Part shown: positions 55,701 through 64,000 of the stretch, one piece after another
Layout: every line of letters begins with the position of its first letter
Numbering within the stretch: the stretch's first letter is position 1
Assembly: GCA_030581615.1 (NCBI GenBank)
Contig: JAKTTT010000021.1
Coordinates: 124,001 to 188,000, forward strand
Direction of reading: 5' to 3'
Source: Alloascoidea africana
Lineage: Eukaryota; Ascomycota; Alloascoideomycetes; Alloascoideales; Alloascoideaceae
Length of the DNA stretch: 64,000 nucleotides
Program-made: the position numbers and the translations under genes
The notes under the pieces: model-generated
The model's input: the letters and a program-made list of their open reading frames with translations, nothing else
Database searches by the model: none
Told to the model about the DNA's origin: nothing

Positions 55701-56066
55701 GGAAAGCTGCTCCAGGCATCGCCATTTGCACTTTGGTTGTAGATCATCAGGAGTTAGTCCTATCGGTGATCAATTCCAGAAGGGGCAAATCACTTTTGAT
55801 TCATTGATTCTTACGAGTAATCTTCTCTAACAGTCGCCTACAAGATGATCTCGGTTAGCAAGAATCCAATTGATCAGCATCGCAACTCTGACACCTACCC
55901 ACTGACGTTCACTTAGATAAGGACCCCATCGTTTCCAGTACTAAAGAACAGCATGACGTTAGAAAACCAAATTTGGAGATCAATGAACCAGGAAGCACAC
56001 GGGCCATACTCTCTTCTTCTCCTTATCCTCAAGAAGTCTTTTTTCCTCAAGTGTTGAAAAGGGCAT
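52787..56066 (-). CDS. GH63-like glycoside hydrolase (four exons)
   Basis: Exons are 56066-56010 (57 nt), 55940-55899 (42 nt), 55837-55815 (23 nt) and 55730-52787, giving 1021 residues. Spliced, the N-terminus reads MPFSTLEEKRLL..., then YWKRWGPYLSERQW, ATVREDYS and [25 protein letters not shown]. This order is familiar from a GH63-type protein family of bacteria and filamentous fungi (the YgjK/mannosylglycerate-hydrolase side, not ER glucosidase I). The remainder has the (alpha/alpha)6-barrel look, including [22 protein letters not shown] and WRGPIWFPTNFLLIESL. There is no signal peptide, so it is probably cytosolic. The substrate is unknown. Starting at 55747 would add intron residues and lose the conserved N-terminus. 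Confidence 0.8.
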
Positions 56067-56517
56067 GTTTCTGGTCTTGGAATTCAACGGTGGTGGAAAA
56101 AGAAATCTCGCAGTAGCAACCCGAGCTGGGCGAGTTCTGAGCACCCAGCCAACTATATTAGCCACCGCAAGATGAGCATCCATGCATCACGGCCCGGGCT
56201 TTTAATTGGCGGAGATCGTCCGGTTTTTCAGGGTCGCTGATTTCCACCAGAAGCTCTGGAAGAGGAGGATAAAACAGTTTTGCCCTTTTCACATTGAGAT
56301 ACGAGTGGGACACAAAAATACGAGACTCGGCGCTTGCGGACATACTGCGGCGCTATCGGCGATAGCAGCATTTGTGTTCCTGGTGTAGGCAGTTACCCTC
56401 CCTTGTCCATTTTTTTTTCAGCAGCTTACAACGGGAAACTTGATATTGGCTATTCCGCCATCCCTATTCCCCAACGCTATATATGCCCTTCGTGTTCTGT
56501 GTCATACCCCTTCAACA
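56067..56517. promoter_or_regulatory. divergent promoter GH63-like gene / YAH1
   Basis: A 451-bp spacer between divergent starts. Short frames overlap it, but no domain is visible. An AT-rich TATATATG stretch near 56479 lies about 40 bases before the YAH1 ATG. Confidence 0.4.
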
Positions 56518-57273
56518 ATGATAAGGCAGTTGATATCAGCGGCATCGCGAGCCAATACGCTCAGGAGTCAGACTCAGAGCCTCCAACTGCGGAAGCTGCT
56601 ACCTTCCTTGTCTTTACCCGCTGCTAGGTTATGTTTCACCAAACCGGTGACGTTTAATACCAGAAGTTTTTCTTCGACTATCATTCCGAAACATGGACAC
56701 ATACACAAGCCGAAACCGGGCGAAGAGTATGAATTTGCGTGCTTTGTTTTAATTACAGAAATTTGCCTGTTCCAAGCCTAATCCCGAGTGTCTATTAGAT
56801 TACACATTACTTTTATAACTAAGGATGGTGACCAGCTCACTTACGAAGTGGCTGAGGGAGACAACATATTGGATATTGCACAAGCCCATGACCTCGACAT
56901 GGAAGGTGAGAGCCTAGTTGTGTGAGTCACTTTCGGTTCAAAACTATTAACACAAAACACAGGTGCTTGTGGAGGATCCTGTGCTTGTTCGACTTGCCAT
57001 GTCATTGTAGATCCAGATTTTTATGATCTAATAGAGGAGCCTGATGATGATGAGAATGATATGTTGGATCTAGCGTTTGGGCTTACCGAAACGTAAGTAT
57101 ACCTTTCTAATCTGTCCATGCTTGTTACGGAAGAAGTTGGGTCTGACTTATTTTTCATGTCTAGTTCTCGCCTTGGCTGTCAAGTGAAGATGACCAAAGA
57201 GTTGGACGGTATAAGGGTTGCACTGCCAGCAATGACACGGAATCTGTCTGCTGGAGATTTCAGCAACAAATGA
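56518..57273 (+). CDS. YAH1: mitochondrial adrenodoxin-type ferredoxin Yah1 (four exons)
   Basis: Exons are 56518-56726, 56799-56905, 56963-57092 and 57165-57273, giving 184 residues. The N-terminal 55 residues are rich in Arg, Ser and Leu without acids, a mitochondrial presequence. The mature part is an adrenodoxin: ITFITKDGDQLTYEVAEGDNILD, then the [2Fe-2S] ligand motif in ACGGSCACSTCHV (C-x5-C-x2-C), and the fourth cysteine in RLGCQVKM. Yah1 passes electrons from Arh1 to iron-sulfur cluster assembly and to haem A and ubiquinone synthesis in the matrix. Every intron junction falls in frame within conserved sequence, which confirms the model. Confidence 0.95.
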
Positions 57274-57889
57274 GAAGGTTGTGAAAACTTTACAGCATCT
57301 TTCATCTTCCAATTCTTTCTCATTTATGCGAAAGATCTTGCTTTGAGTGACGGCAAAAGGGGCTATTGGAGTCATTCCTTTTGTTACTACAAAAGCCTTT
57401 GACAATAATTTTGCATATGAATCGTTTACATTGTATTTCTTTTTTAATCCGGTTAGAGTGATACAAAAGCCCCACCCCCATAACTGTGGTATTATGCTTT
57501 CATGGGACTGACAACTGGCATAGCCTTTTTCTTTTACGTATTATTCAGCCTTACTACCAATTGTATATAGTTCAACTGATAGAGAAAGTTATATGGTTGA
57601 TTGTAACTGCTTTTCTAGTTTTCCACTCATTTTGTGTAAGATCATGGCCAAACCTTCTGGCGTACCTGTCTGCAGATGAATCTACAGAGATGCTTTCATG
57701 TCCGATCTTCGGAATGGGATCACACTCACATAATTGTTCCCCCCGGTGAACTTAAAAAGATTCTCATTTATAGATCAAAAATGAAATTAATTAACAACAA
57801 ACAAAAGGCTTTAAATTATATTTACTCTAATGTGTTTCACGAACTCTACTGTCGTGGATTTCATAACGCTGTATCTACCCTTATCTTTA
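57274..57889. terminator. convergent 3' region YAH1 / ABC transporter
   Basis: 616 AT-rich bases between converging genes, presumed 3' UTRs. Short frames on both strands show no features. Confidence 0.35.
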
Positions 57890-60800
57890 TCAATTTGCTT
57901 TCCTATTATAAGCCGATTTGGCTATCTCTACCAAAGATTCAAACTCCCCAGATTCTTTGCACATGCTTTGGAAAATCGTATCTCTTGTAATTAAGTTGTA
58001 TGGATGGTCATACTCCGCCAACTTGCCCTGGTCCATAACCAAAATCATATCGTAATCAATGATCGACTTGAGACGATGGGCAATTGTTAAAATTGTGCTG
58101 GAAGAAAACTCCTCTCGGATTGCCTTCTGCACTTTTGCGTCTGTATCATAGTCTATCGATGCAGTTGCTTCGTCCAACATCATAATCTTGGGTGCACGTA
58201 GTAAAGACCTGGCCAAGCACAAAAGCTGACGCTGTCCTTGAGAGAGATTGGTACCTCCTTCTGTCACAGGATTGCTCAAGTCCAAAAATTGATTCACGTT
58301 TTCACCAGTTTCTTGAGCAGGAGGGATCACATTAATTGGGTACTGGCTCTCAGGCTGGGGGGCTTTATCAATTAGACTAACTCTTCTCAACGCCTCAAAG
58401 ATTTCGGCATCTGAAAATTGATCAAATGGATCAACATTGAATCTGATGGTTCCGCTGAATAATGTGGGGTCTTGAGGGATGATAGTCAGTGCGCGTCTCA
58501 AATCGTTGAGTCCAATATTACTAATGTCAACTCCATCAATAGTGATAGATCCACTATCGGCTTCCAAAAACCTGAAAAATGCTGTAATAATGGTGGATTT
58601 CCCTGCTCCTGTTCTTCCTACAATTCCCACTTTTGAGGTTGGCTTAACCTCGAACGAAACATCGTTGATTACTCTTGGGAGCCCAGGGGCGTATCGAAGC
58701 GATAAATCTTTGACCGATATAGAACCATTTTGAGGCCAAGAAGGTATCGGCTTGGTTTCAGCTATTTCAGATGGTGCTTCTTGCTCAACTTTCAAGTACT
58801 CTAAAACTCTTTCAACAGAATTCATGGACATTTCAAGACTTGCCAAAATTCTAACAAGATCGAGGGCATGTCCACTAAATGAAATTGCATAGGTCATTGA
58901 AATACCTGCTAAACCGGCGTCCATGTGGTCAATATTAATCAAGATCAAAGCAGCTGAACAAAACACAACAAACGCCCCTAACAGGTTAATTCGGATCGAA
59001 AGCCATCTGTTTGTAGTCCAGAGATAGAAAAAAGGTCTGGAATTTGTGTCAACCTTTTGAATATTATCTCTTATAAATCGTCTTTCATCTCCGAAAGCAC
59101 GGATGGTGGTAATTCCACTCAAGGTCTCTCCAAAATGCTGGAAAATTGGACTTCTTGTAACAGAGTTGATTCGTTTCAAATCTCTGGAACTCGTAAGGTA
59201 GATTAGGCCGATATAGTAGAAACTAACCATTATGAAGGCAACAAGAATCAAGAATTGAGGAGTAATATATGCAATCAAGAAAACTGTAACAACACAGCTG
59301 AGCATAGTTCTAATAGCACCATTGAAACCAAATCCGATATTGTAATCCATTGTATTTATGTCGCTTGAGAACCTGTTTATGACACGGCCAACTGGTGTTG
59401 AATCAAAGAAACGCATCTTTGCTCCCAAAATTGTATCCAAAAGTTCTTTAAACAGTTTATTTGTAGTGTCCAAACCGGCAAATACTAAAAGTATAGTTCT
59501 TGTGGTAACAATCGCACTCTGCAACATACCCAGGAAGCAGTAAACCAAAATGTAGAAAAGAGACCCATGTGCTACTCCTTCTAGGCTAATTTTAACAGAC
59601 GAAAATGCAGTCCAGGGTTCGGCAACGAAGAGACTTGCAAATCTATAACCGGAGTTCCCAATAGAAGCCAGGCTATGGAAGAGAGCCCCATCGGACGCTT
59701 TAGTGCTTTCAGCAGCAGAAACGGATAAAGTTCCACTAGTTTGTTCAGTCCAATGTTTAATCCACCAAGAAAGCATAAATCCTGTAAATTGACTACCAAA
59801 AAACATAATGACAATGGATATGAGATATCCCCAAGAATCGCAGCTTGTGATGTACTTCAAATAAACCTCCAGTTTCACACGACCCTGACTTTTTTCTTCG
59901 TCTTTCACAAGCTTTGTAATCTTCTTCTCTTTCTTCTTCAAAAGGGTAATCTCGTTGTTGTTTTCCTCTTCTCCCAAGTCCGATTGTAAATTATCGTTAG
60001 AATCTTTGTTGGATGATAAACTTGTTTTCAAGAGCTCATCATCGCCAAGAACACCATCATGGACTAATGTGTATGGATCACCCTGAGCTTTGATTCTTCC
60101 ATTCTCCATAATTACCACCCAGCCTGCTTTCTGAATGCCTAGAGTAACATTATGAGTAACAAGAATAGGAGTTCGTTTTGCCATCAATGGTCCAGTAATA
60201 CATTTTCTGTAAATCCAGGATGCTGTGTGGGAGTCTACTGCAGACAGACAGTCGTCGAGAAGGACATATTTAGCGGAGGAGTAAAGTGCCCTGGCTAGTG
60301 AAATTCTCTGTTTTTGTCCACCAGATAGCACAATACCTCTTTCTCCTATTTCTGTCTCATCTCCAGAGTCAAGGATATCCAGATCTTTGACAAGAGCGCA
60401 GGCATGAAGAACAGCATCGTATCTTGATTCGTCATACGGCGCAGCAAACAAAATATTGTTCTTGATAGTATCATTCAACAGCCAAGGAGTTTGTGAACAA
60501 TAAGCGGTAGAATTGTCCAACCCATCTTGATCCTGGAGCAAGTCTTCTCTTGGAGTGATTGATGGCGAGAAAACTCCACCTTCTAACAATTCCATCTCTC
60601 CTAAAAGCGCCAACAACAATGAGGTTTTACCAGAGCCCGTTGGACCAGTGATAAGATTTAGCTTCTGTTCTTTAAAATCAATGGATATATCCCTTAAAGT
60701 AAAGGTATTTGCAGATTTGGAGTTCCAAGTAAAAACAGCCTTTTCAAACCCAAGTAACGGAGAGTTTGGCCCTCTCGGGATTGTCAGTTGTTTATATTTA

Positions 60801-62752
60801 TCAGTTTCAGCTTCTGATAGAAATGTTTCAATACGGTCTAGAGATACTTTGGAGTTGACAACCCAACTCATCATTTCGGATATTTCTGTTAACGGATCTT
60901 CAAGCAAACTGAACAGTGCCAAAGCAGTAAAAGCAATTGGTGTTGTCAAAGGCTTTTTGCTAATGAAGATGTAGCATGCGAATGAGATCATCGTCACCAG
61001 AGAAGAGGTGAACACCATTAAAAATAAAGACGGAACCCAAAGGATATGCGATCGCTTGTTCCATTTAATCTCTTTGTTCCTTAAGTTCATGACCTTGTCC
61101 GAGAACTTCTCTTCCCACGCGAAGAACTTAATGATTCGAACAGACTGAAGAAGTTCATTAACTGCCTCTGTTCGCTTGTCAAGGACATTCTTGAGCTCTT
61201 TTTCTGCTCCATAACAGAGCATACCAATGTAATACTGAACAGGCATCAAGGAAACAATTGCAGCAACACCTACAAATGCGCACCAGCCGAGCAATCTATA
61301 CAACAGGCCAATAGCTATAAATGTTTTCAAGATGCAAGTCAAAAATTCATGAAGCATCGAGCAAACATCTGAAATGGTTGTGGCATCTGTGGACATGAGA
61401 TTAATGATTTGTCCTAAACTCGTGGCCTTTGAATCGTCATCATCATCATCTTTATTGTCTTTATCTTCTTCCAGAGAAGCAAGAGTTTTGATTCTTAAAG
61501 CCTTGGAGTATATTTCGCCAATAGTAATAGATCTCATTCGAATATAAAGTCTCTGTTGGTAAAAATAGGACTGACTACCAGCAACAGAAGTTCCAAATGT
61601 AGATAAAAGCATAAGGAATGCCAGTAACCAGCTAACATTTTTGGGAAATATAGAGGGGTCTTGGACATACTCAAGCAGCTTCTGTAACAAAAGCGAAGGA
61701 GCAAACTCAAAGCAAGATTCTAATAGAGCCCAAAATGTTTGAATTGCAAGTAATCTGGAGAAATATTTCACAAGTCTCCAAAGAAACCTTTGTGTCTCAG
61801 GAAGCCGTTTAAAGGTTGTTATGCTGTGAAAGGTGTGGTCAGTTACTTTCATATCCCAAACATCCTCTAGATCCAACGGCTTTTGAAAACCTTGTTTTAG
61901 CAATGGCTGGACCCATGTGAAAAACATTAGCGCGAATAGCGAACTATTGGTTTCTTCTGAAGGTTTCAAGTCTTTCCTTCTAGAAATAACATTTGGGTGA
62001 TCGGCAACTTTAATGGAAAAGTTAATTATGACCAAGATAGCTAGACTCACAAAGTTTGCCCAAGAGTAGTAGTTCAAAATTTGAACTGACGGAGGATGGA
62101 GAATCGTTCCTCTTAGAAGCAAAGCTGAAACGGGAAAACTTGTCAAGTACAAAAAAAGAGAATGCTTCCAAAGCGAAGGCAGACCATATTTTGTCGCGTA
62201 CTTTGAATAGTTCAGTCTACCAAGTCCTAACACCAACGAGTAAATCCAAAACCCGAGAGATGGAGCAAGTCCTTTGGCTGACGTTTTCCGATACACAAGA
62301 AAACAAAACAAGACCTGTGAGACGAGAATACATTCTTCCAGAGCTAACAAGCTTCTTTCTCCACTTGAGGGGTATACAATTTCCTTCAGTATTTCGTTCG
62401 ATTTATCATTCTTGTACAAGACAGACACGTCAAAGTGAGACCGTTTCGCTTCTTCGGCGTTGAAATCCGCTTGATCCAAGGTGCCGTAGAAGGAAGAATT
62501 GGAAGAAGATGACCCTGACCCTGAACCGTAAACAACAGTTTCTTCTATAGAACAATCAGGGTTCTGCTTCGATGGGGATTTTTTGGGAAGCAAAGGTCTT
62601 GTTTCGGAAACTTTAAGATCACGTTGATCTGCTGTTTTTTTGGTACCCAAAGTCAACTGAAGTGCCAAGATAAACACCGAGGTAGTTAAGACAGCAATCG
62701 GGAAGATTAACTCAAGATATCTACACACTCTAAAGTCAGCTTCACATTCCAT
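57890..62752 (-). CDS. ABCC-type full transporter (Ybt1/Vmr1-like, vacuolar)
   Basis: This single exon encodes 1620 residues with the full MRP layout. A short N-terminal membrane domain comes first, then TMD1 and NBD1 with Walker A GPTGSGKTSLLL, signature LSGGQKQRISLARAL and LLDDCLSAVD. TMD2 and NBD2 follow, with Walker A GRTGAGKSTIITAFF, signature NLSQGQRQLLCLARSLL and MLDEATASID. NBD1 has Asp instead of the catalytic Glu after Walker B, the usual ABCC asymmetry. An Asp-rich insert (DDDDDDS, about residue 440) lies in TMD1. Length and order fit the yeast Ybt1/Vmr1/Nft1 group, which pumps bile acids, glutathione conjugates and other organic anions into the vacuole. The substrate cannot be read. 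The last residues are not a known sorting signal. Confidence 0.88.
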   Translation of the reverse strand: MECEADFRVCRYLELIFPIAVLTTSVFILALQLTLGTKKTADQRDLKVSETRPLLPKKSPSKQNPDCSIEETVVYGSGSGSSSSNSSFYGTLDQADFNAEEAKRSHFDVSVLYKNDKSNEILKEIVYPSSGERSLLALEECILVSQVLFCFLVYRKTSAKGLAPSLGFWIYSLVLGLGRLNYSKYATKYGLPSLWKHSLFLYLTSFPVSALLLRGTILHPPSVQILNYYSWANFVSLAILVIINFSIKVADHPNVISRRKDLKPSEETNSSLFALMFFTWVQPLLKQGFQKPLDLEDVWDMKVTDHTFHSITTFKRLPETQRFLWRLVKYFSRLLAIQTFWALLESCFEFAPSLLLQKLLEYVQDPSIFPKNVSWLLAFLMLLSTFGTSVAGSQSYFYQQRLYIRMRSITIGEIYSKALRIKTLASLEEDKDNKDDDDDDSKATSLGQIINLMSTDATTISDVCSMLHEFLTCILKTFIAIGLLYRLLGWCAFVGVAAIVSLMPVQYYIGMLCYGAEKELKNVLDKRTEAVNELLQSVRIIKFFAWEEKFSDKVMNLRNKEIKWNKRSHILWVPSLFLMVFTSSLVTMISFACYIFISKKPLTTPIAFTALALFSLLEDPLTEISEMMSWVVNSKVSLDRIETFLSEAETDKYKQLTIPRGPNSPLLGFEKAVFTWNSKSANTFTLRDISIDFKEQKLNLITGPTGSGKTSLLLALLGEMELLEGGVFSPSITPREDLLQDQDGLDNSTAYCSQTPWLLNDTIKNNILFAAPYDESRYDAVLHACALVKDLDILDSGDETEIGERGIVLSGGQKQRISLARALYSSAKYVLLDDCLSAVDSHTASWIYRKCITGPLMAKRTPILVTHNVTLGIQKAGWVVIMENGRIKAQGDPYTLVHDGVLGDDELLKTSLSSNKDSNDNLQSDLGEEENNNEITLLKKKEKKITKLVKDEEKSQGRVKLEVYLKYITSCDSWGYLISIVIMFFGSQFTGFMLSWWIKHWTEQTSGTLSVSAAESTKASDGALFHSLASIGNSGYRFASLFVAEPWTAFSSVKISLEGVAHGSLFYILVYCFLGMLQSAIVTTRTILLVFAGLDTTNKLFKELLDTILGAKMRFFDSTPVGRVINRFSSDINTMDYNIGFGFNGAIRTMLSCVVTVFLIAYITPQFLILVAFIMVSFYYIGLIYLTSSRDLKRINSVTRSPIFQHFGETLSGITTIRAFGDERRFIRDNIQKVDTNSRPFFYLWTTNRWLSIRINLLGAFVVFCSAALILINIDHMDAGLAGISMTYAISFSGHALDLVRILASLEMSMNSVERVLEYLKVEQEAPSEIAETKPIPSWPQNGSISVKDLSLRYAPGLPRVINDVSFEVKPTSKVGIVGRTGAGKSTIITAFFRFLEADSGSITIDGVDISNIGLNDLRRALTIIPQDPTLFSGTIRFNVDPFDQFSDAEIFEALRRVSLIDKAPQPESQYPINVIPPAQETGENVNQFLDLSNPVTEGGTNLSQGQRQLLCLARSLLRAPKIMMLDEATASIDYDTDAKVQKAIREEFSSSTILTIAHRLKSIIDYDMILVMDQGKLAEYDHPYNLITRDTIFQSMCKESGEFESLVEIAKSAYNRKAN

Positions 62753-63214
62753 GGCCTATATATAGACGGTTGGTTCAGTTACCTTTCCTTAAAACAGGTA
62801 GAGAAATCATCGTTATCCCAATAGGGACAGCTAGAGGTGTTGTGGTGAACAATCGCCATTCGTTGGAGAAGAGATAAAGGCGAAGGTGTGAAGGTTGCTT
62901 TATACTGAATGCCTCTGAGGACTTTTCCAAGATTATGTGCGGCTCCATGGAGATTTTCATAATCATTCTGAGTCGAAAATCCTACTATAAGGTTACAGTT
63001 TTTCCGTCGGAACATGCAATATCGACGCTTGTTGGCGAAAACTTGCCTTATCTGTAACTCTGCGTGGCTACTAAGAGTTACCCGGACATGGAAACCTTCC
63101 TAGGCAACCCTATTGTTTACCTCTTTCCCCATCCAAATGTGTAGCTCTGGGTGTATTCTATAGCATTAATTCTCCCTTCAGGATACCAGTTACATCTTCA
63201 ACAAAGAAACTAGG
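62753..63214. promoter_or_regulatory. divergent promoter ABC transporter / coiled-coil gene
   Basis: 462 bases between divergent start codons. TATATATAG lies just upstream of the ABC transporter ATG (62759-62767 on the minus strand), unusually close for a TATA box. No upstream exon of the transporter could be supported. Confidence 0.4.
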
Positions 63215-64000
63215 ATGGTAATGCCGTATGAGGATAAGAGTCTGACGTCTTCGTTTTTAGCTTCCCGCCAAAGAACCGACTTCTCCATTCAGGCTTCTTC
63301 TAAAATCCCCGTTCCTAGAGGAAACCAAAGGACCCATACTGATGCACTCAATAACAACTTCACAAGTGCTCATCATGTCGAAAACAGTGTTCCAATGGGC
63401 AAATTTAGCCCTAAAACTCAAAGAAAGTCCATGGGGCATGTGGTTAAAGCAGCTATGACTTCGCTTCCTTCTTCAAACGGTCCCAGGCCTTTCCATCAAC
63501 AGACAAAACAGAGCCCAGTATCTTCAAATAGGCCATTTGGTCGATCAAATAGCAGTGCAAGAATAATAGATCGCCAGAGAATAACAAATGCTCTTAGCCA
63601 TAGACCGAAAACTTCTTGCCTGAACTATCCCCGTCAAAGAGCTAGGAGCGTGAATAGAAAAATCTCCAGGCCGCTGTCTGAGCGATCAAATACTAGTACT
63701 GGCTTAACGAGTTTTGAAAAAGAGGCTATAGAAGCAAGACTCTTACAAGCAGAAAAGAACAGTCAAAATTTGTTAAAGCAAATGAAAACGAAAGAGAAGA
63801 ACAGTGAAGAAGAAATAGCAGCACTACAGAATCAGATAGCTACTCTTGAAAGAGATAAAGAACAACTATACTCGAATAATAGACAACTCCAAGGAGAAAT
63901 GTACAACTTGGAGAGCTCAATTGGCGAGGCTCGTTGCCATTTGGATGAATTACAACGAACAATGAATAAAAAAATAGATACTGCAACCAGGAGTTATGAT
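63215..64000 (+). CDS. coiled-coil protein, N-terminal part (possibly kinesin-14), truncated by window end
   Basis: An open frame starts with ATG at 63215 (an in-frame ATG follows at 63221) and stays open for 262 codons to the window edge. The first 170 residues are basic and Ser/Arg-rich with many S/T-P pairs, typical of a disordered microtubule-binding tail. From about residue 170 a heptad coiled coil begins (SFEKEAIEARLLQAEKNSQ, IAALQNQIATLERDKEQL). A basic tail followed by a coiled coil is the layout of kinesin-14 (Kar3/Klp2), where the motor is C-terminal. The motor would lie beyond the window, so this is a suggestion only. Confidence 0.6.
   Translation, partial: MVMPYEDKSLTSSFLASRQRTDFSIQASSKIPVPRGNQRTHTDALNNNFTSAHHVENSVPMGKFSPKTQRKSMGHVVKAAMTSLPSSNGPRPFHQQTKQSPVSSNRPFGRSNSSARIIDRQRITNALSHRPKTSCLNYPRQRARSVNRKISRPLSERSNTSTGLTSFEKEAIEARLLQAEKNSQNLLKQMKTKEKNSEEEIAALQNQIATLERDKEQLYSNNRQLQGEMYNLESSIGEARCHLDELQRTMNKKIDTATRSYD

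Noticed and set aside
55477-55747. GH63-like start at 55747 (MIYNQ)
   Set aside because: It lies in intron sequence; the upstream micro-exons restore the conserved N-terminus.
62775-63015. possible upstream exon of the ABC transporter
   Set aside because: The frame has no hydrophobic or family-like sequence and no convincing donor, and the transporter already has a sensible start at 62752.
1-64000. CRISPR array, bacterial operon or prophage
   Set aside because: The window is eukaryotic with spliceosomal introns, and no spaced direct repeats are present.

Overview
The window is nuclear DNA from a budding yeast (Saccharomycotina). The evidence is the gene set: a full RNA polymerase II largest subunit with a heptad CTD, Rpn4, Cbp4, a Cln-type G1 cyclin, Bud4 and Fip1. 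CTG codes for leucine at invariant positions of RPB1, so CUG-Ser and CUG-Ala yeasts are excluded. The genome is intron-rich for a budding yeast. I can place about 32 introns in 13 of roughly 22 genes, mostly with GTAAGT/GTATGT-type donors and a CTAAC branch site, many close to the start codon. This argues against Saccharomycetaceae and fits an earlier-branching or methylotroph-like lineage. I cannot name the species.

Layout. 1-4498: the start of ARG1 (minus) and three-exon MSH3 (plus) share a divergent promoter with a Gcn4 site. 5613-8530: a five-exon CaMK-family kinase and four-exon APS3 (plus). 8776-13861: CBP4, ERG1, PHO13 and two-exon ENO1, all minus. 13862-16504: a long non-coding stretch with A-tracts and an assembly gap, ending in the pyrimidine-rich leader of a G1 cyclin gene (16505-18103) that carries a three-codon upstream ORF. 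18902-21468: a Cut12-like spindle pole body protein. 22073-27683: six-exon RPB1/RPO21, with a very GC-rich body. 28309-30051: RPN4 (minus), with a proteasome-type PACE element in its own promoter. 30487-31210: an unidentified three-exon gene (minus). 31336-32262: RRG7 (plus). 32263-34533: 2.3 kb with no gene. 34534-35763: SLY41. 36470-39359: BUD4. 39694-40909: FIP1 (minus).

About 41.1-43.6 kb is a graveyard of broken Ty1/copia and Ty3/gypsy fragments, some arranged as inverted duplications. Beyond it lie four-exon ATG37 (44481-45971), a Pho4-like bHLH factor (46328-48232), a peroxisomal FAA2-type acyl-CoA synthetase ending in SKL (48320-50521, minus), three-exon VTI1 (51633-52508), a four-exon GH63-like glycosidase whose N-terminus sits in three tiny exons (52787-56066, minus), four-exon YAH1 (56518-57273), a vacuolar-type ABCC transporter (57890-62752, minus) and the start of a coiled-coil, possibly kinesin-14, gene running off the right end (63215-64000).

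Most genes are core housekeeping genes with no operon logic. Possible functional links are ATG37 close to FAA2 (acyl-CoA binding and acyl-CoA synthesis at peroxisomes) and the RPN4 promoter (likely autoregulation). I found no tRNA, rRNA or CRISPR array, and no clearly new biological system. The most interesting items are regulatory and gene-structural.
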